Below, piece by piece: positions 1 to 7,652 of a stretch of DNA of 64,000 bases. The DNA lies in the NCBI GenBank assembly GCA_016283575.1, contig JAEEND010000028.1, positions 1 to 64,000 of the forward strand, read 5' to 3'. This DNA comes from Lachnospiraceae bacterium (GTDB lineage: Bacteria > Bacillota > Clostridia > Lachnospirales > Lachnospiraceae). The notes beneath the pieces are model-generated. The model worked only from the letters and a program-made list of their open reading frames with translations. It searched no databases and was not told where the DNA came from. Position 1 is the stretch's first letter, and each line of letters starts with the position of its first letter. A program made the translations under genes and the position numbers.

Positions 1-377
1 GCGAACAACTTGATTTTGTGGTGTTAGATTTGATCAGACTTTCTAAAAATACAAAGGTCATTTGCGATTGCCATTTGACAGTAGAACAGGCTGATTTATT
101 GTCAGATCCATCAAGAGTAGTTTTTATGATCAAAGAACCTACCGATTTGGTTGACGATTACTGCAATAGACCGGATCATCAGGGGTTCAGTGATTATATA
201 CACAGTGCGACTGATTTTGAAAGTGCGAAAAGAACTTGTAATGAAACTCTATATTCGCTTAATGCAGAAAAATATGCGCAAATAAAGGCAGGAAACTATT
301 TCTGGATTGAGCGAGACACCAAAAGAAGCGTAGAAGAAACCGTTTCTTTGGTTGAGAAGCATCTGGGATTAGTTTAG
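1..377 (+). CDS. 3' end of an unidentified protein, possibly a P-loop kinase-like protein (partial)
   Basis: The reading frame is already open at base 3 and ends with TAG at 375-377, so only the C-terminal 124 or so residues are here. A GTG at 18 would allow an internal start but has no ribosome site, and the frame continues upstream, so I read this as a truncated gene. The segment has a hydrophobic strand followed by Asp (VICDCHLTVEQADLL), then a second strand (VVFMI), and ends in a helical EETVSLVEKHLGL tail. That pattern resembles the C-terminal half of small nucleoside or shikimate kinase-like folds, but the Walker A region would lie outside the window. I cannot name a function. Confidence 0.6.
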   Translation, partial: EQLDFVVLDLIRLSKNTKVICDCHLTVEQADLLSDPSRVVFMIKEPTDLVDDYCNRPDHQGFSDYIHSATDFESAKRTCNETLYSLNAEKYAQIKAGNYFWIERDTKRSVEETVSLVEKHLGLV

Positions 378-472
378 ATTGGTGTTGATAACAGATTGCA
401 GGTAATCCTTGTGGTTGCCTGCAGTTTTATTTTGTAGAAATAATTTTGTACCCAATAAAAGAAAAATATCCG

Positions 473-501
473 TTGACAACGTACATAAAATACTTTATAC
501 T
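473..501 (+). promoter_or_regulatory. Sigma-A type promoter of the HTH/BRO operon
   Basis: TTGACA at 473-478 and TATACT at 496-501 are separated by 17 bases, a near-consensus vegetative promoter. It drives the small HTH gene at 538 and the overlapping BRO-like gene. The -10 hexamer lies inside the 19-bp palindrome described separately, so a bound repressor would block the polymerase. Confidence 0.75.
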
Positions 502-514
502 TTATTAAAGTATA
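490..514. promoter_or_regulatory. Perfect 19-bp palindromic operator over the -10 box
   Basis: Bases 496-514 form a perfect inverted repeat with 9-base arms (TATACTTTA and TAAAGTATA) around one central T. An extra ATACTTTA half-site at 490-497 precedes it. The site covers the -10 hexamer, 24 bases upstream of the HTH start. The natural inference is autorepression by the HTH protein at 538-768, as in phage repressor and antitoxin operons. Confidence 0.65.
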
Positions 515-537
515 GAGATGCTTTTGGAGATGATGAC

Positions 538-768
538 ATGGATATTTCAGAAAAAATAAAGCAGTTACGAAAGAAAACGGGATTATCACAAAGTAAATTT
601 TCCGCTAAATTTGGAATTCCCGTAAGAACTCTTCAGCAGTGGGAACAGGGAATAAGTGCCCCTCCGGAATATTTGGTCAGAATGATGGCATACATTATGC
701 TTCTTGAGGAAAATGGGCAAATAAAGGACGAAGAACCGATAAGGGGGAAACATGCAGATGACAAATGA
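538..768 (+). CDS. Small XRE/Cro-type helix-turn-helix protein
   Basis: A 76-residue protein starting at the ATG at 538, with GGAG at 526-529. The same frame can be read from 409, but the upstream part would run through the promoter and operator, so 538 is chosen. Residues 5-60 are a classic HTH_3 domain: IKQLRKKTGLSQSKFSAKFG, then a recognition helix (PVRTLQQWEQG) and the ISAPPEYLVRMM helix typical of short antitoxin-like regulators. Its end overlaps the next gene by 17 bases, so the two are probably translationally coupled. The palindrome over its own -10 box suggests autoregulation. It may be a phage repressor, an antitoxin or the controller of the BRO-like protein; the sequence does not decide. 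Confidence 0.85.
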   Translation: MDISEKIKQLRKKTGLSQSKFSAKFGIPVRTLQQWEQGISAPPEYLVRMMAYIMLLEENGQIKDEEPIRGKHADDK

Positions 769-1636
769 TAAAGTTCAGTTATTTGAAGATCAGCCTATCA
801 GGACTGCGTGGGTTGAGGATGAGGAAGAATGGTATTTTTCGGTTGTCGATGTTGTTGGAGCTCTTACGGAGCAAATTGATTACGAAAAAGCTAGAAAGTA
901 TTGGAACAAACTAAAACAGAGACTAAAAGAAGAGGGAAGTCAACTGGTGACAAATTGTCACCAGTTGAAAATGACAGCGCGGGATGGAAAAATGCGTTTA
1001 ACTGATGTAGCCAATACAGAGCAACTGCTTCGTATTATTCAGTCAATCCCATCAAGAAAAGCCGAACCATTTAAGATGTGGCTGGCACAGGTTGGCAGGG
1101 AGCGCATTGAAGAAGTAATAGATCCAGAGTTGACTATCGAGAGGGCTCTTGAAACCTACGCTAAGAAAGGTTATTCCAGAGAATGGATTAATCAGCGACT
1201 ACAGGCTATTCAGGTGCGAAAAGAACTTACAGATGAGTGGGATAAGCGTGGTGTAAAGAAAGGCGTAGAATATGCAATCCTGACAGATGAGATAACGAAA
1301 GCCTGGTCCGGGATGACAACACGACAGTATAAGAATCATAAAGGTTTGAAAAAGGAAAATCTCAGGGATAATATGTCAACATTGGAGCTGGTGCTTAATA
1401 TGTTGGCTGAGGCTACTACTACAGAAATATCAAAACAAAAGCAACCGGAGTCCTTTGAGGAAAACCGAATGGTCGCTATTGAAGGTGGTGAAGCAGCGGG
1501 AGAAGCACGATTGGCGGTGGAAAAAAGAACCGGAAAACCTGCAATTACGAATAAAAAAGCAGCCCAATTGCAAGATTTAGTTACAGGTCTCATTGAAACT
1601 ATAAATGACAAAAGCGATGATAAAGATGGGGAATGA
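752..1636 (+). CDS. BRO-N / DinD-like protein (phage antirepressor family)
   Basis: 294 residues, preceded by AGGGGGAAAC and overlapping the HTH gene by 17 bases. Residues 8-120 match a BRO-N DNA-binding domain as seen in phage antirepressors: a strand-rich start (WYFSVVDVVGALTE), RKYWNKLKQRLKEEG, and the helix RIIQSIPSRKAEPFKMWLA. The C-terminal half resembles DinD and related DNA-damage-inducible proteins (NHKGLKKENLRDNMSTLEL followed by an ATTTEI...FEEN stretch). E. coli DinD inhibits RecA filaments; whether this protein does so is unknown. Paired with an autoregulated HTH protein it looks like a small accessory module, perhaps a prophage remnant. The final 60 residues are charged and low in complexity. 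Confidence 0.75.
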   Translation: MQMTNDKVQLFEDQPIRTAWVEDEEEWYFSVVDVVGALTEQIDYEKARKYWNKLKQRLKEEGSQLVTNCHQLKMTARDGKMRLTDVANTEQLLRIIQSIPSRKAEPFKMWLAQVGRERIEEVIDPELTIERALETYAKKGYSREWINQRLQAIQVRKELTDEWDKRGVKKGVEYAILTDEITKAWSGMTTRQYKNHKGLKKENLRDNMSTLELVLNMLAEATTTEISKQKQPESFEENRMVAIEGGEAAGEARLAVEKRTGKPAITNKKAAQLQDLVTGLIETINDKSDDKDGE

Positions 1637-1671
1637 ATAAGCTAAGAAGGTGCTATACTGCATTAGACATG

Positions 1672-1701
1672 TTGAACTGGTTCGAGATGTTCTGGTAAGA
1701 T
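1672..1701 (+). promoter_or_regulatory. Promoter with extended -10 for the CapA-like gene
   Basis: TTGAAC at 1672-1677 and TAAGAT at 1696-1701 are spaced by 18 bases, and the -10 is preceded by TG one base away (TGGTAAGAT), giving an extended -10 element. It lies 30 bases upstream of the 1731 start, between the BRO-like gene and the CapA-like gene, which are therefore probably separate transcription units. Confidence 0.5.
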
Positions 1702-1730
1702 AGCTTTATTGTTATAGATAGGAGCATATT

Positions 1731-2894
1731 ATGACAAAAGAAACTGCATCCATTGTATTTACAGGGGATATAGGCTTTGACAGATTTATGGAGGGAAAAT
1801 GGGAAGACCCCGATCTTATCGCAGGCGAGGTTTTGTCTTTTCTTCACAGCGCGGATCACGTGGTGGCCAACGTTGAAGGCCCCATTGTCGATGTTCCTGC
1901 AAATAAGACTACGGAAGGTGCAGTGCAGCTAATGCATACCATGAATCCCGGGGCTGTCAAAGTACTTAATAACATGCATGCGGACATCTGGAATATCTGC
2001 AACAACCATATAATGGACGCCGGCGAAGAAGGTATCGCTGAAACCATTAGTGAAGCGAAGAAGAATCATGTTTTGACTCTGGGCGCCGGCATGAATATCG
2101 ACGAAGCAAGCAAACCCCTCATACTTAACGAAGCCGGAGGAATCGGTCTCATCGGCGTAGGCTATCAGCGAGGCTGCAAGCCTGCAGGACCTGACAAGGC
2201 CGGATGCTTTAACTGGAGTGAATACGACCTTATCAAAGAGCGCATCGATGAAGTCAAAAGAACATGTCGATGGTGCGTTATCGTATCTCACGGAGGCGAG
2301 GAATTCACGGCCCTTCCCAGTCCCTATACAAGAGATCGTTATTTAAAATATCTTGAAATGGGAGCTGATGTTATAATCGGTCACCACCCTCATGTTCCCA
2401 TGAATTATGAAACCATGGGAGATAAACTTATTTTTTACTCCCTCGGTAATTTTATTTTCGATACACCATATCAGAGAGCTCAGTTCAATACCGAGCTGGG
2501 CCTCCTGATTAAGCTTGACTTTACTGAAGACAAGGTCGCTTTTGACCCCTTCGGAATTAAGATTGACCGTGAAAAAGAACATGTAATTAAAGGTGACCTT
2601 CCCGACATTTTCGCAGATGTACAGGAAGAAGAATATAAGCTTTTGGCACCTTTATCGGCCAAGATGTTTGTCGAAGCCACAAAGCGTCAGCAGATTTTCA
2701 TGAAGACCATGTCCGATGATTCTACGGAAGAACAGTGGGCAGAACATTTTGCTAATCCTAAAAGAAGCGGTCGCGTTCCGGGTGAAGGTCTTGACTTCTT
2801 TATTATCTGCCCATTGGCAAAAGAAGCGGATAAGAAAGAATGGGAGAAAAGCAAGCTTGAATCCGTAAAAGAATACATACTGAAGCAGATGTGA
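1731..2894 (+). CDS. CapA/PgsA-family poly-gamma-glutamate or capsule-type protein
   Basis: 387 residues, start ATG 1731 after TAGGAGCAT. The whole length fits the PGA_cap (CapA) calcineurin-like metallophosphoesterase fold: IVFTGDIGFDR near the N-terminus, VVANVEGPI, ICNNHIMDAGEEG, a central VSHGGEE, then IIGHHPHVP and FYSLGNFIFD, the metal-ligand signature of the family. CapA/PgsA proteins take part in poly-gamma-glutamate capsule export, but there is no signal peptide or N-terminal membrane segment here and no capB or capC next door, so a cytoplasmic hydrolase role is also possible. The stop codon sits only six bases before a GC-rich palindrome that begins at 2900 and may end its transcript. 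Confidence 0.8.
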   Translation: MTKETASIVFTGDIGFDRFMEGKWEDPDLIAGEVLSFLHSADHVVANVEGPIVDVPANKTTEGAVQLMHTMNPGAVKVLNNMHADIWNICNNHIMDAGEEGIAETISEAKKNHVLTLGAGMNIDEASKPLILNEAGGIGLIGVGYQRGCKPAGPDKAGCFNWSEYDLIKERIDEVKRTCRWCVIVSHGGEEFTALPSPYTRDRYLKYLEMGADVIIGHHPHVPMNYETMGDKLIFYSLGNFIFDTPYQRAQFNTELGLLIKLDFTEDKVAFDPFGIKIDREKEHVIKGDLPDIFADVQEEEYKLLAPLSAKMFVEATKRQQIFMKTMSDDSTEEQWAEHFANPKRSGRVPGEGLDFFIICPLAKEADKKEWEKSKLESVKEYILKQM

Positions 2895-2899
2895 ACCCA

Positions 2900-2973
2900 G
2901 GGGACGGGGTTGTGGGGTCAAAACGAAAATGGACCACATACCCCGTCCCCATGGGTCATTTATACGGACCCAT
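2900..2973. repeat. GC-rich palindromic repeat, copy 1 (GGGGACGGGG element)
   Basis: An inverted repeat with outer arms GGGGACGGGGT (2900-2910) and ACCCCGTCCCC (2940-2950) encloses the loop AAAACGAAAATG (2920-2931). A second hairpin follows: ATGGGTC (2951-2957) with GACCCAT (2967-2973). The same outer arms and identical loop occur again at 16932-17041. The GC content stands out sharply from its surroundings. It lies in the leader of the ABC-F gene and directly after the CapA-like gene. It could be a dispersed REP-type element, a terminator or a leader structure; the conserved loop argues for one repeat family. Confidence 0.8.
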
Positions 2974-3041
2974 GAACAATGTGTACAGGGAGGCCTTTGT
3001 GTTTGATTGTGCCATGCCAAACTGTAGGAATAGGGACAATT

Positions 3042-4565
3042 ATGGCAAGAATAAATGTTACGAATCTGACATTCGGATACGAAGGAAGCTTTGATAATAT
3101 TTTCGAGAATGTCAGCTTCAATATCGATACGGACTGGAAACTCGGATTCATCGGACGGAACGGTAAAGGAAAGACTACATTCCTGAAGCTCCTGCTGGGG
3201 GAATATGAGTACAGTGGCAGCATTTCCGCTGATGCCCATTTTGATTATTTTCCTTACATGGTAAAAGAAGTTGATCTATCAAAATCCGCCGATGAATTAA
3301 TGGAAAGCTGGAAACCGGGTGTTGAAAACTGGAGAGTGTTATGCGAATTTCCGAAACTCCAAATTGATGCAGAGCTTCTTTACAGACCCTTTAAAACTCT
3401 GAGCCATGGAGAACGCACCAAAGTGATGCTGGCGGTGCTCTTTTCCGGTGACAATGATTTTCTTTTGATAGACGAGCCAACTAACCACTTGGACATGGCT
3501 TCAAGAAACATCGTAAAAGACTATCTTTCTGAAAAGAAAGGTTTTATTTTGGTGTCTCATGACAGAGACTTACTCGATGCGACAATCGACCACGTGCTGG
3601 TGCTTAACAGAGCCTCAATTGAAGTGCAAAAAGGCAACTTTCAGAGCTGGTGGGATAACAAGGAGAAAACGGACAGTTTCCGTAAAGCCGAGAATGAAAA
3701 GCATTTAAAAGAAATTGCGAAGCTTAAAACTGCGGCAGACAGGGCTGAGAGGTGGGCTGATAAAAGCGAAAGCACCAAGATTGGCTTTGACCCCATAAAA
3801 GAAAAGGACAGAAGCATATCTTCCAGACCATACATAGGTTCAAAAACTAAGAAAATGCAATCCCGAGTCACGGCTATGGAAGGCAGGATTGAACGAGAGA
3901 TTTCTGAAAAAGAAGGTCTTTTGCAGGACATTGAAGAACCGGTGAACTTAAAAATCATGCCACTTACTCATTATAAGGAACGACTGATTGAAGCAAGGGA
4001 TTTGACTCTGAGGTATAAAGGTGCAGGGGCAAATGTGTTTGAAAAGCTTTCTTTTGAACTTAAACAGGGAGAACGGCTTTTCATAACAGGCGACAACGGT
4101 TCCGGTAAATCAAGCCTTATAAAAGCAACTCTTGAAAAGATAAACAAAGCGGAGAATTCCATATTTGAGCTTGAAGGAACTTTGAATGTGGCACCAAATT
4201 TGATAATCTCTTATATCAATCAGGACACTTCGCATCTTAAGGGTAAGTTAAGAGAACATGCAAAAAGAATGGGTCTTGATTATACACTATTACTTTCTCT
4301 GCTTCGTCAGCTCGATATGGATCGGGGACAGTTTGAAAAGAACATGGAAGAGTTTTCCGAGGGACAGAAAAAGAAGGTGCTTATTGCATCCAGTCTTTTA
4401 ACCTCAGCGCATCTTTATATCTGGGATGAACCTTTAAATTATATCGATGTGTTCTCGAGAATGCAGCTTGAAAAGCTGATTGATACCTTCAAGCCGACAA
4501 TGCTTTTAGTGGAACATGATGTGAGGTTCAGGGAGAAACTCGCAAGTAAAGAACTTAATTTATAG
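3042..4565 (+). CDS. ABC-F ATPase of the Lsa type (ribosome-protection / antibiotic-resistance family)
   Basis: 507 residues from ATG 3042, which aligns with the N-terminus of Lsa-like proteins; AGGGA lies just upstream. An in-frame extension to 2979 is open but unlike the family. There are two ABC domains: GRNGKGKTT Walker A, LSHGERTK signature and LLIDEPTNHLD Walker B in the first; GDNGSGKSS, FSEGQKKKV and YIWDEPLNYID in the second. The charged interdomain linker (about residues 205-320) is the antibiotic-resistance domain. There are no membrane segments. The second Walker B (WDEPLNYID) is as remembered in Lsa(A). Relatives bind the ribosomal E site and displace lincosamides, streptogramin A and pleuromutilins. 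The substrate here is inferred from family only, and it could be an unlinked housekeeping ABC-F. A palindromic repeat and a short coding frame occupy its leader. Confidence 0.85.
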   Translation: MARINVTNLTFGYEGSFDNIFENVSFNIDTDWKLGFIGRNGKGKTTFLKLLLGEYEYSGSISADAHFDYFPYMVKEVDLSKSADELMESWKPGVENWRVLCEFPKLQIDAELLYRPFKTLSHGERTKVMLAVLFSGDNDFLLIDEPTNHLDMASRNIVKDYLSEKKGFILVSHDRDLLDATIDHVLVLNRASIEVQKGNFQSWWDNKEKTDSFRKAENEKHLKEIAKLKTAADRAERWADKSESTKIGFDPIKEKDRSISSRPYIGSKTKKMQSRVTAMEGRIEREISEKEGLLQDIEEPVNLKIMPLTHYKERLIEARDLTLRYKGAGANVFEKLSFELKQGERLFITGDNGSGKSSLIKATLEKINKAENSIFELEGTLNVAPNLIISYINQDTSHLKGKLREHAKRMGLDYTLLLSLLRQLDMDRGQFEKNMEEFSEGQKKKVLIASSLLTSAHLYIWDEPLNYIDVFSRMQLEKLIDTFKPTMLLVEHDVRFREKLASKELNL

Positions 4566-4570
4566 TAAAA

Positions 4571-4598
4571 GGGCAGGTCTGATGACCTGCCTTTTTTA
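4571..4598. terminator. Terminator after the ABC-F gene
   Basis: Stem GGCAGGTC (4572-4579) and GACCTGCC (4584-4591) with loop TGAT, then TTTTTT. It lies just after the ABC-F stop codon. The A-rich left flank allows it to act also for the convergent AEC gene that ends at 4608. Confidence 0.9.
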
Positions 4599-4607
4599 AA
4601 TTCAATA

Positions 4608-5531
4608 TTACAACAACGCTGTAAAGATGCTCATGAGCACCGTGATGGTTGCCATGGAGGCTACAGTGGAGATGGCAATGGCGGAGGAGAGAAGTGAAGT
4701 ATCTTCTCCGGTTTTTTCGGCCTGAATAAGGGGCATGTTGCCGATGGGCATAAGAGCCATGAGGCAAAGGCCGAGAATGGTGATGGAATCGCTTCCGAAG
4801 GCTCTTAATGTAAAGAAGAGAGCTACGGGAATAAGAATCATTCTTACTGCCACATAAACCCAAATGCGGACATTTTTAAGGCCTGCAGTGATATTGGAAC
4901 GCGCAATGTTAACACCTAAAAGCGTCATGGAAAGAAATACCGTGGCATTTCCCAAGTAGCTTACGCTGCTTGTAATGAGCACCGGCGGTTTAATATCAAA
5001 CCAGAACACAAGAAGAGCAACGATGGCCATAATGGTTCCGGGACTGAATACTTTTTTAAGGCTCATCTTTTCTTTGCCGTTTGAGAGTACGATGATTCCG
5101 TGAGTGTAGAATAATAAACTGTACATAACGTTGCATACGATTACGTAAAGGATTGCATTCTCGGGAAGAATGGCTTTAGCTACGGGAATTCCGATAAAAC
5201 CGATGTTGGTGTAAACGTTCATAAGGTTATAGAATCGTCGGTCATTCTTTTCAGCCTTAACGATATAGGGAAAAATAAAACCTACGATTACAAGTCCCAA
5301 ATACAAACATGCGCTGAGAATCAACGCTGTTATAAGGTCTTCGTGGGTAGCGGTGATATTTCCTGAAAGAATTGAAGAAAGAATCAGAGCAGGGTTACAG
5401 ATATCCATGATTATCACGGAAAGCTTCCGGGACACATCGGTATCCACAACCTTTGCTTTATATAAATAAATTCCAATGGCAACAAGAATGGTGATGACTC
5501 CCATCTGCTGCAGAACGATAGTAGCACTCAT
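4608..5531 (-). CDS. AEC-family (auxin efflux carrier-like) permease
   Basis: 307 residues, start ATG at 5531 read leftward with AGAGGT upstream. The sequence is almost wholly hydrophobic, with about ten membrane segments, and shows the two-part Mem_trans architecture: an N-terminal five-helix bundle (MGVITILVAIGIYLYKAK...), a charged central loop (KAEKNDRRFYN), and a second bundle ending in LIQAEKTGEDTSLLSSAIA with the typical STVASMATITVL end. Bacterial AEC members such as malate permeases carry organic acids or malonate. No substrate can be inferred. The leader contains a hairpin that would mask its ribosome site (5536-5579). It is divergent from the LacI gene. Confidence 0.85.
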   Translation of the reverse strand: MSATIVLQQMGVITILVAIGIYLYKAKVVDTDVSRKLSVIIMDICNPALILSSILSGNITATHEDLITALILSACLYLGLVIVGFIFPYIVKAEKNDRRFYNLMNVYTNIGFIGIPVAKAILPENAILYVIVCNVMYSLLFYTHGIIVLSNGKEKMSLKKVFSPGTIMAIVALLVFWFDIKPPVLITSSVSYLGNATVFLSMTLLGVNIARSNITAGLKNVRIWVYVAVRMILIPVALFFTLRAFGSDSITILGLCLMALMPIGNMPLIQAEKTGEDTSLLSSAIAISTVASMATITVLMSIFTALL

Positions 5532-5535
5532 TTTT

Positions 5536-5579
5536 AAACCTCTGAATTTATACTTACAGAAAGTAATATTAGGAGGTTT
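5536..5579 (-). promoter_or_regulatory. Leader hairpin that would sequester the AEC ribosome-binding site
   Basis: On the minus strand AAACCTC (complement of 5573-5579) pairs with GAGGTTT (complement of 5536-5542), with further pairing inside (TACTT with AAGTA). The 3' arm contains the AGAGGT ribosome site of the AEC gene, so folding would hide it. This could be translational control or chance; no known riboswitch class is recognised. Confidence 0.4.
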
Positions 5580-5705
5580 TAATATTTATGTCAATGATGC
5601 GCAAATTAATTAACTAATTTTTACCTAAATTTACTTAAAATATATTGCGTAAATTCTTTCTTTGTTATAAATTTTAATCAAGAAAGCAAAAAGGAAGGTA
5701 GAAAA

Positions 5706-6722
5706 ATGCCAAAAGCAGTTAAACTTGCGGATATTGCTAAAGAAGTCGGTGTGAGTGTTGTTACAGTATCCAAAGCACTTTCGAATCAAAAAGGCGTGAG
5801 CGAGGAAATGCGGGAACGCATCGTGAAAGTTGCAGACGAACTTGGCTACAAAAAGAATACGTTTTCAGCAAATAAAACTCAAAGCAGTAAGACTGTGGGT
5901 ATTTTGATGCATGAAAAATATTTTAAAAAATATAATTCCTTTTATCTTGAGATGTACCAGATTCTTTCTTCGGAACTTGTTAGAACCGGAGATTTCGGAA
6001 TGCTTGAAATTGTTGAGAGGGAAAGCGAAAGAGAACTTCTCGTTCCTAATCTGTTAAAAGAAGCCAAGGCAGATGCTCTTATTCTTTTAGGTGAGTTTTC
6101 CGGCGAGTACATAACTTCATTAAAAGAAAAATTCTCAGGGCCCGTTATATTCTTAGATTTCAGCGATGAAAAGCAGGGAGGCATTTCCGTTATATCCGAC
6201 AGTTTCTACGGTGCCTATTATCTTACTAACTACCTTTTTGATCACGGCCATAAAGATATTGCTTTTGTAGGATCCCTTCTTTCCACAAAGTCCATCACTG
6301 ACAGATATCTGGGATATGTAAAGTCCATGATGGAGCATGGTATTTCGGTGAGGCCTGACTGGCAGATTGAAGACAGAGACAAGACTACAGGAGTAATTTT
6401 TGAAGCCGATAAGCTTACACTTCCTGTTGAAATGCCCACGGCCTTTGTGTGCGACTGCGATCTGGCTGCAGGCGTGTTGATAAAACGCTTAGAAAAAGAA
6501 GGCTACAGCGTTCCCGAAGACTTTTCCGTAGTGGGATATGATAATTTTATATTCCCGGGAGTGTGCGATGTGGAGATAACCACCTATGAAGTAGACATGA
6601 AGACCATGGTGGAAGAAACAATTAATCTTATGAATAAGGCGCTTTACGATAAAGATTTTACAGGCGGCATACATATCGTGTCGGGCCATCTTGTGGAAAA
6701 AGAAAGCGTTAAGAAAATATAA
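5706..6722 (+). CDS. LacI-family transcriptional regulator
   Basis: 338 residues with AAGGAAGGTAG upstream. Residues 6-52 are the LacI HTH and hinge (LADIAKEVGVSVVTVSKAL, VSEEMRERIVKVADELGYKKN). The rest is a periplasmic-binding-protein-like sensor: VGILMHEKYF, DHGHKDIAFVG, VCDCDLAAGVLI, DFSVVGYDNF and TTYEVDMKTMVEETINLM. It lies 1.3 kb from the beta-mannan transport and phosphorolysis cluster and shares a terminator with the AraC gene, so it probably controls that cluster, with a mannooligosaccharide or related sugar as effector. The repeats TGCGCAAATT (5598) and TGCGTAAATT (5646) in its promoter region might be binding sites, but this is weak. Confidence 0.9.
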   Translation: MPKAVKLADIAKEVGVSVVTVSKALSNQKGVSEEMRERIVKVADELGYKKNTFSANKTQSSKTVGILMHEKYFKKYNSFYLEMYQILSSELVRTGDFGMLEIVERESERELLVPNLLKEAKADALILLGEFSGEYITSLKEKFSGPVIFLDFSDEKQGGISVISDSFYGAYYLTNYLFDHGHKDIAFVGSLLSTKSITDRYLGYVKSMMEHGISVRPDWQIEDRDKTTGVIFEADKLTLPVEMPTAFVCDCDLAAGVLIKRLEKEGYSVPEDFSVVGYDNFIFPGVCDVEITTYEVDMKTMVEETINLMNKALYDKDFTGGIHIVSGHLVEKESVKKI

Positions 6723-6726
6723 AGAC

Positions 6727-6769
6727 AAAACCTCCTGCATGTTTGATTAAATCTGCAAGGAGGTTTTTT
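6727..6769. terminator. Bidirectional terminator between LacI and AraC genes
   Basis: AAAACCTCCTGCA (6727-6739) pairs with TGCAAGGAGGTTTT (from 6754) apart from one unpaired A, and is followed by T residues on the plus strand and, read the other way, by T residues opposite the A-run. It serves the convergent LacI (ends 6722) and AraC (ends 6768) genes. Confidence 0.85.
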
Positions 6770-7652
6770 AGTTGTTCTTCTTTCTGTAGGATAGGGGTGT
6801 AAGCCCTGTGCGCCGTTTAAACAGATTAATAAAGTGGTTGGTGTTGAAGATTCCCACTCGTTCACCAACTTCATGAACGGTGATATCCGTTTCTTTTAAT
6901 AGCTCCATGGCTGCATCAAGCCTTCGATTTGTTAAGTACTTCCCGGGAGTCACATTAAAATATGCTTTAAATTCTCGACAAAACTTGAATTTACTTATAC
7001 CGATTCTTTTTTCCAAAACATCCAGGCTTAATTCATCACTGTATTCATTATCCAGAATCTTCTTGGCTTCTCTTATGGCAACAGGGATGGCTTTCCAATC
7101 TGCCACACCCGATTCATCATCCTCCTTTATATAGGCATCCGTGAGAATATCCGTCATTTCCCTTGAAACAAGAAGCAGAGAATCACGGCCGGGAGCCTTA
7201 AGTAACAGGCTTGTTTTGAAAAGCGTCATGGCAATATTTTCACTAATCTCTGCGTGCATAGCTTTGTCGCATAGAACTGTAAGTGGTTCGCCTTTTAATA
7301 TAAACATGTAAAGTCTTATTTTACCCTGGGATTCCAGGCTGAAATTAGAGAAAGGCGATACAACCTTTAATGAAAAAGAAGAGAGGGTCTCTGAAGTTTT
7401 TCCTTTAAAGATTCCCGTACCTTTCTCTATATAAAGAAACACATAATATGGCAGATTTCTGCATTCGAATGTGGCAGGAAGCGAATATTCCAGCTTTCCT
7501 CCGCAGATAGCGTATATAAGCAGGGGACTGCCTTCTTTATTTATATTAAAAAGAAAGTCCCGATTATCATTAATAAATGCATCCGAGAAACTGTCCTTCA
7601 AGCCGAACAATCGATGAAGACTGAAGTACTCATCTAAAAAAGAACCGTCCAC
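6768..7652 (-). CDS. AraC-family transcriptional regulator
   Basis: 294 residues. The start is a GTG at 7652 (minus strand) with AAAGGAG seven bases upstream. The N-terminal 170 residues resemble a cupin-like sugar-sensing domain (RNLPYYVFLYIEKGTGIF...). The C-terminal 100 residues carry two HTH motifs: LSLDVLEKRIGISKFKFCREFK and ITVHEVGERVGIFNTNHFINLF, ending with the standard FKRRTGLTPLSYRKK. The gene is divergent from the mannan-cluster binding-protein gene, with a 339-base control region between them, so it is a likely activator of the cluster. The LacI regulator lies next to it, so two regulators may read different signals for the same genes. Confidence 0.9.
   Translation of the reverse strand: MDGSFLDEYFSLHRLFGLKDSFSDAFINDNRDFLFNINKEGSPLLIYAICGGKLEYSLPATFECRNLPYYVFLYIEKGTGIFKGKTSETLSSFSLKVVSPFSNFSLESQGKIRLYMFILKGEPLTVLCDKAMHAEISENIAMTLFKTSLLLKAPGRDSLLLVSREMTDILTDAYIKEDDESGVADWKAIPVAIREAKKILDNEYSDELSLDVLEKRIGISKFKFCREFKAYFNVTPGKYLTNRRLDAAMELLKETDITVHEVGERVGIFNTNHFINLFKRRTGLTPLSYRKKNN

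Noticed and set aside
2652..3239. Long open frame of about 195 codons on the minus strand
   Set aside because: It crosses the CapA-like gene end, the palindromic repeat and the ABC-F start, all better supported on the plus strand, and has no ribosome site or family resemblance.
5588..5617. Nine-codon frame after AGGAGG upstream of the LacI gene
   Set aside because: The AGGAGG is better explained as the left arm of the minus-strand leader hairpin; spacing of 11 bases is long and the peptide has no features.
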